The notes beneath the pieces were generated by a model that saw only the letters and a program-made list of their open reading frames with translations, was not told the DNA's origin and searched no databases. Shown one piece after another: positions 13,701-25,700 of a DNA stretch of 64,000 nucleotides; position 1 is the first letter of the stretch, and each line of letters opens with the position of its first letter. The stretch lies in NCBI GenBank assembly GCA_030386875.1, contig CM059573.1, forward strand, positions 26,267,891 to 26,331,890, in the 5' to 3' direction. The translations under genes and the position numbers were made by a program. The stretch comes from Morinoia aosen. Its lineage: Eukaryota > Arthropoda > Malacostraca > Amphipoda > Talitridae.

Positions 13701-16700
13701 GTACAAGGGGAAATGTGACAGGTATGAGTGCAGTAATTCTAGGGGTATAAGTCTACTGAGTGTCGTTGGGAAGCTGTATGGAAGAGTGTTAATTGGAAGA
13801 GTGAGAGTGTTGACGGATCGTGTGCTTGCTGAAGAACAGTGTGGTTTTAGGTGTGGTAGAGGTTGTGTGGATCAAATGTTTGCTGTGAGGCAGGTGAATA
13901 AAAAATACTTATTAAAGGGAAAGGAGGTATATTGGGTATTTATGGATGTAGAGAAGGCGTATGACAGAGTGGATCGCGAGGCTCTATGGCAAGTGGTAAG
14001 TTTGTATGGAGTGGGTGGGAGACTGTTGAATGCGATCAAGAGTTTCTACATTGATAGCAGAGCATGTATGAGAGTAGGGAATGAGGTGAGTGAATGGTTC
14101 CCAGTTGTGACAGGTGTGAGACAGGGATGTGTGATGTCGCCGTGGTTGTTTAATTTGTTTATGGATGGTGTGGTGAGAGAACTGAATGCCAGAGTTTTGG
14201 GAAAAGGTGCGCAGTTGGTGGGACGAAATGGTATGTATTGGGAAGTGTGTCAGCTGTTGTTTGCAGATGATACAGCGCTTGTGGCTGATTCAGAGGAAAA
14301 ACTGAGGAGACTGGCTGCAGAGTTTGGTAGAGTGTGCGAAAGGCGGAAATTGAGGGTAAATGTGAATTAAAGTAAGGTGATGAGATGTTCAAGAGGTGGA
14401 GTGTTTGGAACTTTGGATGTGAGGTTGAATGGGGAAGTTTTAGAGGAGGTAGAGCATTTTAGGTACCTCGGGTCGGATGTGACTGTTAAGGATAATATGG
14501 AAGTAGAAGTGAAGCATCGAGTGAGTGAAGGTTGTAAGACATTGGGTGCAATGAGGAAAGTTTTTGAATGCAGGAGTTTGAGTATGAATGCTAAGAGGGG
14601 ACTATATGAAAGTTTGATTGTGCCAGTTTTGTTGTATGGAGCAGAGTCCTGGGGGTTGAGAGCAGCTGAGAGGAGGAAGTTGGATGTGTTTGAGATGAAG
14701 TGTTTGAGGAGCATGTATGGAGTAACTAGAAGAGATAGGATCAGGAATGAGTTGGTTAGGGGGCAGACGGGTGTTATCAAAAAGTTGAGCAGGCGAGTGG
14801 ATGAAAGAGTGCTTTGATGGTTTGGGCATGTTGAAAGAATGAATGTTGAGCGGCTGGTGAAAAAGATATATAGGTCGGAAGTGAGTGGTCTTCGAGCGCG
14901 AGGTAGACCACTTTGAGTTGGATGGATGGGGTGCGACGTGCTTTGTATGAGAGGGGTCTGACTGTGGATGTGGCGAGAGGGATGGCTGCGGACAGAAGTG
15001 AGGGGGGGGGGCAGTGTATAAGGAGGTAATTTTATTTTTGAAGCGTTACTGGAAGCTGCCCGCGTGTGATGGGGTTGACCTGTCCTGTGCGGGGGGAGGG
15101 GCTGCACTCAATGAAGCGGTCGGGGTAAACCAGCTGTGGCTGTCGGGCCTGACTGTGGAAGGTGGTTGTGCTAGGCTGCTGCTGATCCTGGCAGTTCAGG
15201 TGCGGCCAGTGCTGCCTCTCTCGCCTCCTAGTGACTAAGTATGGTGATTGTGGCCTGCTGTCGGCTACCCTCCCATAGGGAGGAAAAGCCCGGTATATGC
15301 CACAAAAGCCCTCAGTCAGCAGTGCTACTATGGTCGGGGTTAATTGGTTTTGTGTTTCTTAGGCTTGCGCGTTTCTGAAATGCATGTGAGCATCGCAATA
15401 TTGTATGGTTCCTGTACATTTGTCTTTGAATCACTCGAATTATCTTTTTTCAAATTTTGACTCCTTCAAGTGCTCAATGCTGTCAGAAAAATTTTATGGC
15501 TAACATAGTAGTGAAAAAGCTTGACTTTTTTCTATTTTGTCTCTACGAAAACTATTCAATTCAAAGCATTGCCATTTTTTTGTTTACTTACAATCTGCAA
15601 TTTCCATTCGTGTTTGGGATGAGCTATACATTTTGAGATTCATAGGATTTTGAATATTGTCTTTGTGATCGTGTTGGCCGCGTTTCATTGACATTCAGCT
15701 GTACGTTTTACTAATAGCCTAACGCAATTTTTACTATGTAGAATTATTTCTAAAGTCTTGGCACACAAATCATTCATCCGGTAAGCAAATATTTTGCTGC
15801 TAGGCATGCATATTTTTCTGATTTCATAAAATGTGTGATTTTGAATTAAAAATAATTCTATGTCTGCTTCTGTATTTAGTATTGATTAGAAATGATTACT
15901 TTCCACCGTAACGCAGAGAACTGGAAGAAGACTCAGACTTGCAGGAGCTAGTGCTGGCTGAGGGAGAGCGCGTCGCTGCCGCTGCTGCCAAGGCTGCTCA
16001 GAACGCTACCTCTCCGCAGCACACCACCACCACCGCTGCTGCTGCCATCACTGACCAGCACCAGCAGGAACAAGGTATGTCACCTCATCTTCAACTTTTG
16101 TGCTCTTTTGGTACAATCTCTTTGACTTTCATGAACATTTCCGCTCAACTGCTAGAAGTTGTGTGCGCTCGTGTTTCAAGCAAAAGATGTGTTTGTAATA
16201 ACTTTAGTTTCTTTTTCTGTACTCACGAAACTGTTGCTGAATTTTTGCTTACCTTGACTGTATTCTTGATACTGAGGCTCCATACCATTAGGCTGTCCGG
16301 AAAGTTCGTTAAAGAGAATGAAAAACGTCAATAGATGTGAGCCATTACATTATTAATCAATCAAATTTCAACCATTTTGTTGCACCATGCGCCTGCATCT
16401 TTCCTTCAACTTGAAAATACCGTCTCCCCAGAATTGCGGTGGTTTCATGGCAAAGAATTCATCTAGGTATTTTTTAAGTCATCGAAGGAATACAAGTTCT
16501 TACCGTTAAGACTATTCTGCAAAAACCTGAATAAGTAAAAACTCGATAAGTCCTCTCTAGATGATGCGTCTTGACTGGTCTAGTTAAGACCATCAATGGA
16601 TAGGGCTACTTTCTTATCCCAAAATCTGTTAGCAAACTCATCTTATTACAACTTTTTGAACCGCTGTATTCGTAAAACAAAAAGCTCCATTGACTGGAAA

Positions 16701-19700
16701 GTAAACTCTAAAGCTTCGCTAATCTTGTGGTTTAAATTGTTGCCTGCATCGGAAAATTCAGGAAGATTTGAAAGCGTCACTTTTTTTACTAGGGTGATGT
16801 GTTCACGACCCGGACAGTGAAGTGAATAATATTCATAAAAAAAGTTATTGAGCTACAGGAGAGATTTTGTGCTTAAAAGAAAGCTTAACTAATTCCCCAT
16901 CTTATGCTATGAGTTTCATATCTGTAGATATCATAGTATTTGTTTTACAGCCGTTTTCAAAATCCAGAATTCTCTGTCCGGGTCGAGACCGCGTGTTCAC
17001 GACCCGGACGGGGGTGTGGTCTCAACCCGGACACATGTTTTGGTCCACCAAAAACACACTTACACCAGTGTTTTATATTTTTTCTTACTAAGAACATGAC
17101 ACTGAAAGGTGGAATAAAACAATTGGTAGCAAAATATCAATGTAATAAAAAAAACGACTCGGACTCAACATCACGTCCGAGTCGAGACCACGTACATAAT
17201 ATTTTTTTTAAATTAGTAAAAAATATAAACAATTGGCCTAGGTTAAATATTTCAATTTGGAGAAGTAAACACTAATGGGGGGGCACATATTAATGCTAAA
17301 AATAATTCACTTCCATCAATAAAACACTTCGAAAAATCACTCGGTATTTAGCCGTGGCAAACACCCATTTCCAGCCTTTTCCATGGCTTTATCTCACATA
17401 TGGTACATTATAGTTGAAAGAACTATGCAATCATTCACTTTTTAATTTTTTTTTCAGTACACTTAATTTGCATGAATTGTCAAAAATTGTCCGAGTCGAG
17501 AACACGGCATAATTTTGTTTAGCGGGCACCCCAAACGAGTCCATTGTTGTTTAGGCACTCCGTATTATCACTGATTTTATGCCAATATGGCATATTACAT
17601 AACAAAACTTATCACAAGTTGATCACGCCTTATTCGTGGTCATGGCTCAATATATCCTGATGCCGAAAATTAAGATCGCGACCTCTTAAAATCGAAATTC
17701 TTACCTTGCTTACAAGCGGAGCGTCGGCGGGGAGGTTTGCAAATGACGTCTATTTAGGACCGCCCTCCCTCGTACGTCATAGCTCTGACGTCATCCTAGG
17801 CTCAATCGTTCATTGGTTAATCAAGACTGTCCGGGTCATGACCTTGTCCGGGTCTTGAACACATCACACTACTTGAAAAATATGAAAATATTCATCATTA
17901 TTCGAAAAGTTGTTGCATCTTCTTGCCATCGATCAAGTTCCAAAAAAAGAAGCTCGATACATGTACTTGAAGATATTTTCTATAAAACTGAACGGCACTA
18001 GTATTTTATTAGTATTAGAAATATTTGATAGTCATGGTACTTGTCACTCCCCACATAAAAGCTCAGAAATAATTAATCATTTTGGTCAATAGCAACCAAT
18101 CTGCGTCACTAGTGGATAAATCCTTCAGTATTTGTTGACCCATCATAACTTCAAAATGTGGTCGCTTGTCGCTGGCACACTTTACACAGCCAAATTTTGT
18201 GCTCAGAGTGGTCAGCCGGCGCCACTCCGCTGATGTTCTCTCGCACCACATCTCTCGGCTCCCTCAGCAGCTTCCCGGCGCAGCAACACCCGCACCTCGA
18301 CGACTCCGGCTCTGTTGTCTCGGAGTTCAGGTTGGTCTTCCTTTAAACTTTCATGACGGTCAAGTGCCTCTGTTTTTTTAGGCTTTGAGGTTACTTCTCA
18401 TTGAATGCTGTATTGCAGTCGGATTTGGAACATGATTTTCCGACTCAATGCCACGATACAGCTTAAGGTTTCTATATAGTTACCTCATATTTGTTTGTCA
18501 CTGTACAGAACAAGTTCCTCATTTTATGGATTAGATATAACCATAATACCTATTCTTTCTTTCATTAATACCCATTTTTTCTTAGTAGTTTATTTAGAAT
18601 ATTTTTTCTATTGAAGTATAAATTAGCATTTGTGGTATTTATGGTGCTTCATACGAGGTATGGGAATTAAGTCATCATTTTGTTCAATGAGCATCCTGTC
18701 AGTTTTCATAGTTAATGATATCAAGAAGAACATTAATTTTAATGTGAACACTTAACTGATTGCGAACGTATACTTCCTATAAGAGTTAAGTTGGTGTTAT
18801 CAATATGCATGCCTTGTGAAAAAGGTTAATGTTTGTATCATAAATGTGTAGCTCTAAGTAAAAGATTTAAGTTAGCTCCATAAATGGGGTTGGGAAGTAA
18901 TGGGATGTCCGGTATCATGCAACAGTCGGCTGGCGAGCGGTGCAGTGTCACCCAGCGACCTGCCGGACTCCCCGAGCCAGACAATGCCGCCCAGCCCTCG
19001 CCAACGCGCACGTGCGCACCACCACCAACATCCTCCCTCTTCCAGTAAGGCTCCACTCCTCACTCCTGCTCTTCCCTCACTCCTACTCTATCATGTTTCA
19101 CCGTTTTTAAATACTTCTGTCTAATATTTCTAAGATGTAAGAACTGATGAGCCACAAGCAGGCGATCAAACGTCGAATATTGCAATTGAAGAGATGTGTG
19201 CGGCCTGCGGTAATCGAAAAAGCATCTTGCTCCTTCACCAGCGTAATACTGTTGCCAGGTACTTTAGTATTTTGAAAAAATTGACATTAATTTTCTGAGG
19301 AAAAAAACAAATTTAGACTCTTGGATCATGTCATTTATAAATTGAAAATTATCATGTAATGTTAAAGCTCTCTGAGTTGAAAACTGACGGCTTCTTCGTA
19401 GTGGAATCAGTAAAACTTCGATTTAGTGATGATTTTCCTATCAGGACTGTTTTTAGTACGCAAAATTCTTGGACAATCAAAATTTACTTATGTCACCTCT
19501 GCATCGTCTGTTTCAATTGTTAAAAAAGGGAACCTGTGATATTAAGCATTGAACTTTTAGTTTTGAGTAGGCTTTGCATGGTATTAGTCAGCTTCCAGTG
19601 TCAAGTTAGTACTGGTGAAACCAGCTAGCAAATGTCATCTTCTTCGGAGCAACTATTTCACTTTTTACCATATTTAGGGAGGCTTGACTTCCACAGATCT

Positions 19701-22700
19701 AATAGTAGTTGGTTGTCTTGAACAAGTTCCAACCCCTGGGCTTCCGTGGGGTTAAATTGAATGAACAATATGTTTATTAGGGATTTAAAAGATAAATGAT
19801 ATTAGGGATTTAAAAGATAAATGCGGATACTATCCTTTTCACATCGAATTTAATCCCTTGTCACGGACGAGAAATGATTTTCATCATTTCTTGAGAAGTA
19901 TTACTAAAATAATTGTTGTGGATGATTTATATAAGTCATTGACGCTCTTACTCGCTTCTTTTTTTTCCAAGTATTTAATGATGAACTGGACGTTATAGTA
20001 AAGATTTCTTAGTGTTAGTTTTTAGCGGTTGTGGAAGTCCTGAGAGATTTAGGCTCTCAAAATTTTCGTATTTGAACCACACATTATCTTATTATCAAAA
20101 CTAATCCTTCAGGCATTCTAGTGTGGCCTCCGCACTCTTTTTTGTACTGTTATATGAGTGATCTATTTTATTTGAAATATTCCAGATCAACTGAACAGCT
20201 CACTGGGCGTGTTCAACGATAGCCCTCGTCAGTTTCGAGAGGAGGGCACTCCTTGCATCCTGTCTCGAGGCACGTCTCTTTCTTCCCTCACGCTGGACGA
20301 CGGAACAGTTTCTTCATCTCAGCCTCCCCTTGCTACGAGTAGAGTGAGAGGCGATGGCAAAGATAGCAGCACCAACACAAGTAGCAACAACGTCAGCACG
20401 AACACCACCAACAGCCCCGCTCTCGCACGCCCTGGCGCTGTCGGGGCTGGTAGAGGCCGGTCCCTTGCCCCTCGCACGTCCTCCATCCCTCGGCCTCAGT
20501 CGCTTGGCCAGGTGAGCGGGATGCTCTAGTGGTTATTTACCGTGCACTGGAAGTAGCTGTTCCATCATGCCGCCGCCATTTGTTTAAAAGTAACTTATAC
20601 TTTATGTACAGAAAACAATCAAGAGTCTTCTTCCTCGCTTTTATATTTAAGCTAGTAATTACTGAGCTATTGTGTGACTGTACGCATGACCAGTCATGGA
20701 TATTTTTTAAATTTTATTTTGAGACCTTCTTGTTCGATATGAAAATACTAATACTAAAATGTACAACTACGTTACCTCCTCAAACCTGGTGCCCTGCTTA
20801 TTGTAAATGGGAAATAGCTTCAAATCTTAAGTGCCTAACGAATGATAATCTCAATTCTAGGGGAAAAATGTTGGAATATGCCGTAAATCATGATAAGAGT
20901 GAAATTATATTTTAGGGAACAAGAATGCGTGGGAAATGAATGTGGACTTAAATGACCTGGTGATTTTTTTAATATTTACAACTCTTATACTCGTAAATTG
21001 TAAAAGGCTCCATGGAGGATTGGACGGTAAGCGTAAAGAAAATAAAAAAGTTGTATGCGAAAATAAATTGAAAGAATTCAAATTTTTATTTTAATTAGCA
21101 TTATCGAGAAATTATAAAGGTGAATTTTTGATGAGGATGAATGACTTTATAGATATAATGCTTCCTGGGTACTCATCTCGGTGTTCACGCTGCCTGAAGC
21201 TTAGTACTCAGAAATAATCTTCTTTAGAACTCTACTAATGCGCAGAAGATTTTCAAAGAAAAGTCGGATTATTCACACAGGTGACGCCAACTCCAGACTC
21301 GTCTTAGCATTAACATGCCACTTTTTTCTCACACAACATTTGCATCACTATCAATTATTTTCTCGACTCAACTGAGAATTCGTCATTTTTTTAGGCCGAT
21401 TTGTACTTTGTCCAAGTTTACTCATCAATTGCCACACTTGATCTCCATGCTTAACGTTTTCATCAGGGATGGAAAAAACCCAGGGTTTTTTAAAAAAACC
21501 CAACCCACCTGGGTTTTTTAAAAAAAACCCAACCCACCTGGGTTTTTTGGGGTTAAATTGGGTTTTATTGGTTTTTTTGGGCTTTATTGGGTTTTATTGT
21601 AATACCTGTTTTTGTAAAAGAATTATTCACACAAATCCCGTTGCCCCTATTTCAGATTTATATACATACACTTATTGAGTAAATATTGTTATTTGATTAC
21701 TTTATTTCCAACATTACATTACATTATTATATGAATTATTACATTATATGAACAATATATGAATTAAGTTTGTCCATCACAATTACCATTTACCAATTAC
21801 CATATGCATAGAGACATAGCTCTGCAGTCTGTAAAGATATAAGATGTCCAAAGAGAATTGCTATGCTCGTCAATTCATAGTAAGTTGTTTTAGCAGCAGA
21901 CAGGAGCAAGTCATGTGAGAGGGAAGCACCATGCAGATCATAAGTAACCACCACAAGCAACTTGAAGCAAGACAGCTGCACATCACTTAACAGTCATGCT
22001 GTTAACAGCTTAACATGTGTATTGTGTGAGCTGGAGTGCTTAGCTGCGCAAGTCAAGTCAGTCAACCACAGTGTTACATGTTACAACATGTAGTGACATG
22101 CCAAATTTTTTTTTTTTTAATTTGCCAAAAAATTCACTTTTCGCAGTACAGGATAGCAACAAACACTAAAATGATTGGAAGTAAATGCTCTCACAGATTC
22201 CATCGTCAAATTTGTTTCAGTGCAGCTTGAATGCTCCCCATAGGCCAGTAGTTTCTTTACTTTCTCACCCCATGATGGCTGCGGTTGTCTTGCCCCATCT
22301 GACTATAATTGTTAGACTTATTTCAATTTAAACAATTTATTTACCACAGGTGATACAGAGGTCGAATGTTTCTTAATTCTAATACAATGGTCAAATTTGA
22401 GTATAGCTACCTGTGGGCTCGAATAAGTTCAGCGACTTCTAAGGCATCCTACCATTACATTATTCTAGGGTGTACAATAATGTTTAACCTAATTCACTTA
22501 GCCTAGTTTCACATTAGACTGATCAACAAGATAATGAACTCGATATTGATGTTTCATTTTACAACATTTAAGGCAAAGCTCTCACAGGAGACTGATATTG
22601 AAAAGTGGTTGGCTGAGTACAATCCGGAGTTCATCGGTGCGCTTTACTCCTACAAATTGAAGGACTCCATCATCTTCCCAAAACACATGTTCAATGAGAA

Positions 22701-25700
22701 TATCACTAAGACAATGACTCCTTGTTGATGGTGGGATATATTCAAGACATGAAACAGCAGAAAATGCAGATTCATGAAAAAACACTGGCAGAGGGTTTCT
22801 GCAAGTTTATAAGCAATCTTCATTCTTGCCCCGAAAGTTCAGGATCCATTGAGAGAATTTTCTCAGCATTTGGAATTGTGTGGAATAAATTGAGAAAAAG
22901 ATTAGGATCAGAACGCGCACAGAAATCGTCTCAGTATATCGCCACCTCACAAATGATCATGATGTGGATGACAACGATGAAATGGCAGTGAGTGAATGTA
23001 GAAAGAGAAACACAGTAGTATTGTAGTAGCAGTCAAGTCTAGAAGACAGGAAAAATTCAGAAGTCTCTATATTAAGTAGTCAAACTGCATTTGTTTCTAA
23101 ATTTTTGTTTTTTTACTTTGGAAATGGAATTCATTAAAATATATTAGTCCCTCAAGTTTTTTGTGATTAAGGTTTTTCTAATTTGATTTGTATAGGGTTG
23201 GTGTTTTGTTTTTCAATGTTTTCTTGTCATAGTCATGTACATGACTTAGATACTTATTTTGACAAGATAAATATTTAGCTCATTTTGATTCTATAAGCTT
23301 GAAAACAAATAAAGTTTACATAACAATAATAAAACCCCCCAAAAAAAACAAAAAAAAAACACTATTTAGTGGGTTTTTTAGTGTGGGTTTTTTTGGGTGG
23401 GTTTTTTATGTGCCAACCCTGGTTTTCATTCTGCTACGAGATTTTATAATGAGCTGGTTTGAATGGCTGTGTCTTTTTTATACACCTTTAACCCCTATCT
23501 CCTCCAACTTATTTCTTTTCATCGTCTTTTAACTTTTGATAACAGGGTCTCCGCACAACGCAGAATGATCGGCATTATCACTCTCGTAAATGAACAATTC
23601 TCAGAGTTGTTTCTTCAGTCGTCATTTGTTTCTCCATGTACTTAATAGCCCATCTCGACTCCGTGACTCCCTTCCTTTGCTGTTTTTATGTTTGCAGGAC
23701 ATGGCCCAAACGATGAAGGTAATTTCGTTTCTTTTGTAATCTCTTTCTTTAATTTCAAGTTTATTCCTGGAATGAATTCTACGAGCATGTCACCTCACCT
23801 TAACTCATTTGTACACGACGCAGTATTCCATCCTGCGGGATCAAAGTGGTCACGAGATAATAGATCCCTAAACCGCTCGGATATAACGTTATGAACGTTC
23901 GCAGTCAATCATTTGGCTTAAGATTATTTCGAAAAATTCCCTGTCATCTGTATCGAAATGAAGTGAATGACTAAGATATTCCCAAGTGTTGATAATGAAA
24001 ATAAAATGTATGCACTGGCCCCCTGAAACTCACAAGTATTGCATTTATGTTAGCGCTCTTATGGGGAAGATGCGACGTCATGAGCTGAAGGGTAGTTAGG
24101 CTTTTCTTTCGTTGAAGTAGAGTAGGTTTTTTGTGCGACACTGGGAGTGTAAATTCATCTTTTCATCGATAATAGTTCAAATATTTCAAGTAAATTTTAT
24201 TTTTAGCCAAGCCCTTTTCTTTGTCACTCGCCCAGAACCACGAGCGCTCTCGGTCTTCTGACCCTCACTCGACCCTGAGCCCTACGGGCGGCGACCCCTC
24301 AGCTACGCGCGGCAGGACCAAAGAGAAGCGACACTCGGCTGCAACCGACGCCGACAGCGAAAAGTTGCTCAGCGCCTGCATTAGCTCGGGCATGCCCAAT
24401 CGGTGAGCATCAAGTTCCCAGTCAGTAAGCAATACTCAATCGTCAGGGATTTCTGAGACATTACATTGCAGACTAACCCAGTGAAATAGAACTTCACGGT
24501 AAACGTGAGGTAAGTTCTATAATTGTATCACTTCAGCTAGACTAGGGGTCTCCAAACTTTTCAATGTAAGGGCCACATGATATATTTCCCACATTCTTGC
24601 GGGCCGAAGGAATAAAAAGTTGGAAAAATAATAATTCAGCGATGCCAGTCCTACGATAATTATTTTATTCAAGGCCCCCACACAGAGATTTGTTTGGTGG
24701 GCGGATGTGGCCTGCAGGCCATAGTTTGGAGACCCCTGAGCTAGATCAATGGTTCTTCTCCTTAACATCTGTTGTAATGTTTTATAAATGCAAAAAGTAA
24801 TTGAAATAGTAGTACATTAAAATTATGCAATATTTGACATACATGAAAGGAGGCCGCTTCAACGAACGTAGTGGGTGAGTACCTTAATCCTTTGAGTGTT
24901 GGTTGTGATTTACGGAGGTAAAGACCTCTCAACTTCTGATCCTTGCCTCATGCCTGCGTTTGCTGTGACCTGCTGCTTTATTATCTAATGGCTGGTTTCT
25001 TTACGCATATATTTCGAGAAATATATCAAAATTGTTAGAGGCGCCGTCATCTGGTTTTAGTTGTAATCGTCGTTGGACTCCGTATTTACTTTGTCTCGCT
25101 GTTACTGCTGCATCGATCCTGTATGGAGCTTGACAATTATGTGGCAGTTTTCTGTGGATGTGCGTGGTTCCTGCGGGTGAACACGTGAAATAGCAAAGCT
25201 ATTTTTCTGCCTATATTTGGCATCTATATCATTCTTCGAGATGTTTGTTAAGAAAAATCATGGGTGATCTATCGGGACGAGCTTTTTCTGGATGTTCTTC
25301 GTTTGAAAAGCCGATTTTACTTTCGGCTTTTTTGGAAAACTCACTGTACTCTTGGGATAAACTTTATCTTCTTTTGTCGTTACGGTATGGCTTTGTTTAC
25401 CTTACTTTAAAAAATATAGTTTTAGGAATGTAGCTCTCTAACGGTAAAAAATTCCAAGTAGTTGAGAGCGTAAAAAAACATACACAATAGTTTAGAAAGC
25501 ATTGTAGTATTAAACTTTATTTAGTAAATTTGTCAAAATTATTTTTACGTTTCTTTAAATAGAGACTTGGTCATGGCGCCTTATCGTTTCTCCTCACTGA
25601 CATAAAGAGAGTGGCAGGCCTCGAAAGGGGGATTTAGACCCTCGATAGGGGAAGGAGAAAGAAGTGGGGAAAATTATACAGGAAAGATACACAGAGAGAA

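Larger units (their letters stand above)
11941..15299 (+). mobile_element. RTE/BovB-like LINE, almost full length, in APC intron 8
   Basis: A non-LTR retrotransposon in the host orientation. The leader carries cgtgtcgtaagaggcgac. Then come an APE-type endonuclease, a reverse transcriptase and a C-terminal WFGHVER...GRPR...SWMDGV region. The 3' UTR ends cccggtatatg. Comparison with the copy at 27.7 kb shows the damage: two in-frame stops in that part (AAA to TAA near 14370, GGA to TGA at 14815) and a small deletion near 14911. A further TGA interrupts the endonuclease at 12352. The near identity of the two copies implies recent activity of the family. No target-site duplication is clear. I assign RTE from endonuclease, RT and tail features; the exact clade is not proven. 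Confidence 0.9.
11549..15916 (+). other. APC intron 8, carrying a LINE
   Basis: 4.4-kb intron, mostly occupied by the RTE-like LINE at about 11941-15299. The flanks 11549-11900 and 15300-15916 are AT-rich with nothing recognised except a direct repeat of gattttctcttttttgttgc at about 11862-11901. Confidence 0.7.
20512..24235 (+). other. APC introns 12 and 13 (20512-23697, 23719-24235)
   Basis: 3.2-kb and 0.5-kb introns around the candidate microexon. Intron 12 carries the hAT element at 21464-23421; otherwise AT-rich sequence with nothing recognised. Confidence 0.6.

Noticed and set aside
12485-15107. Many Ser/Thr/Pro/His-rich frames on the minus strand, up to 246 codons
   Set aside because: Shadows of the G-rich LINE coding strand; the sense strand carries the endonuclease and RT motifs.
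24207-24235. Upstream acceptor (atttttag at 24206) for APC exon 14
   Set aside because: It gives the wrong phase after exon 12 or the microexon and leads to a stop; the acceptor at 24235 keeps phase 0.
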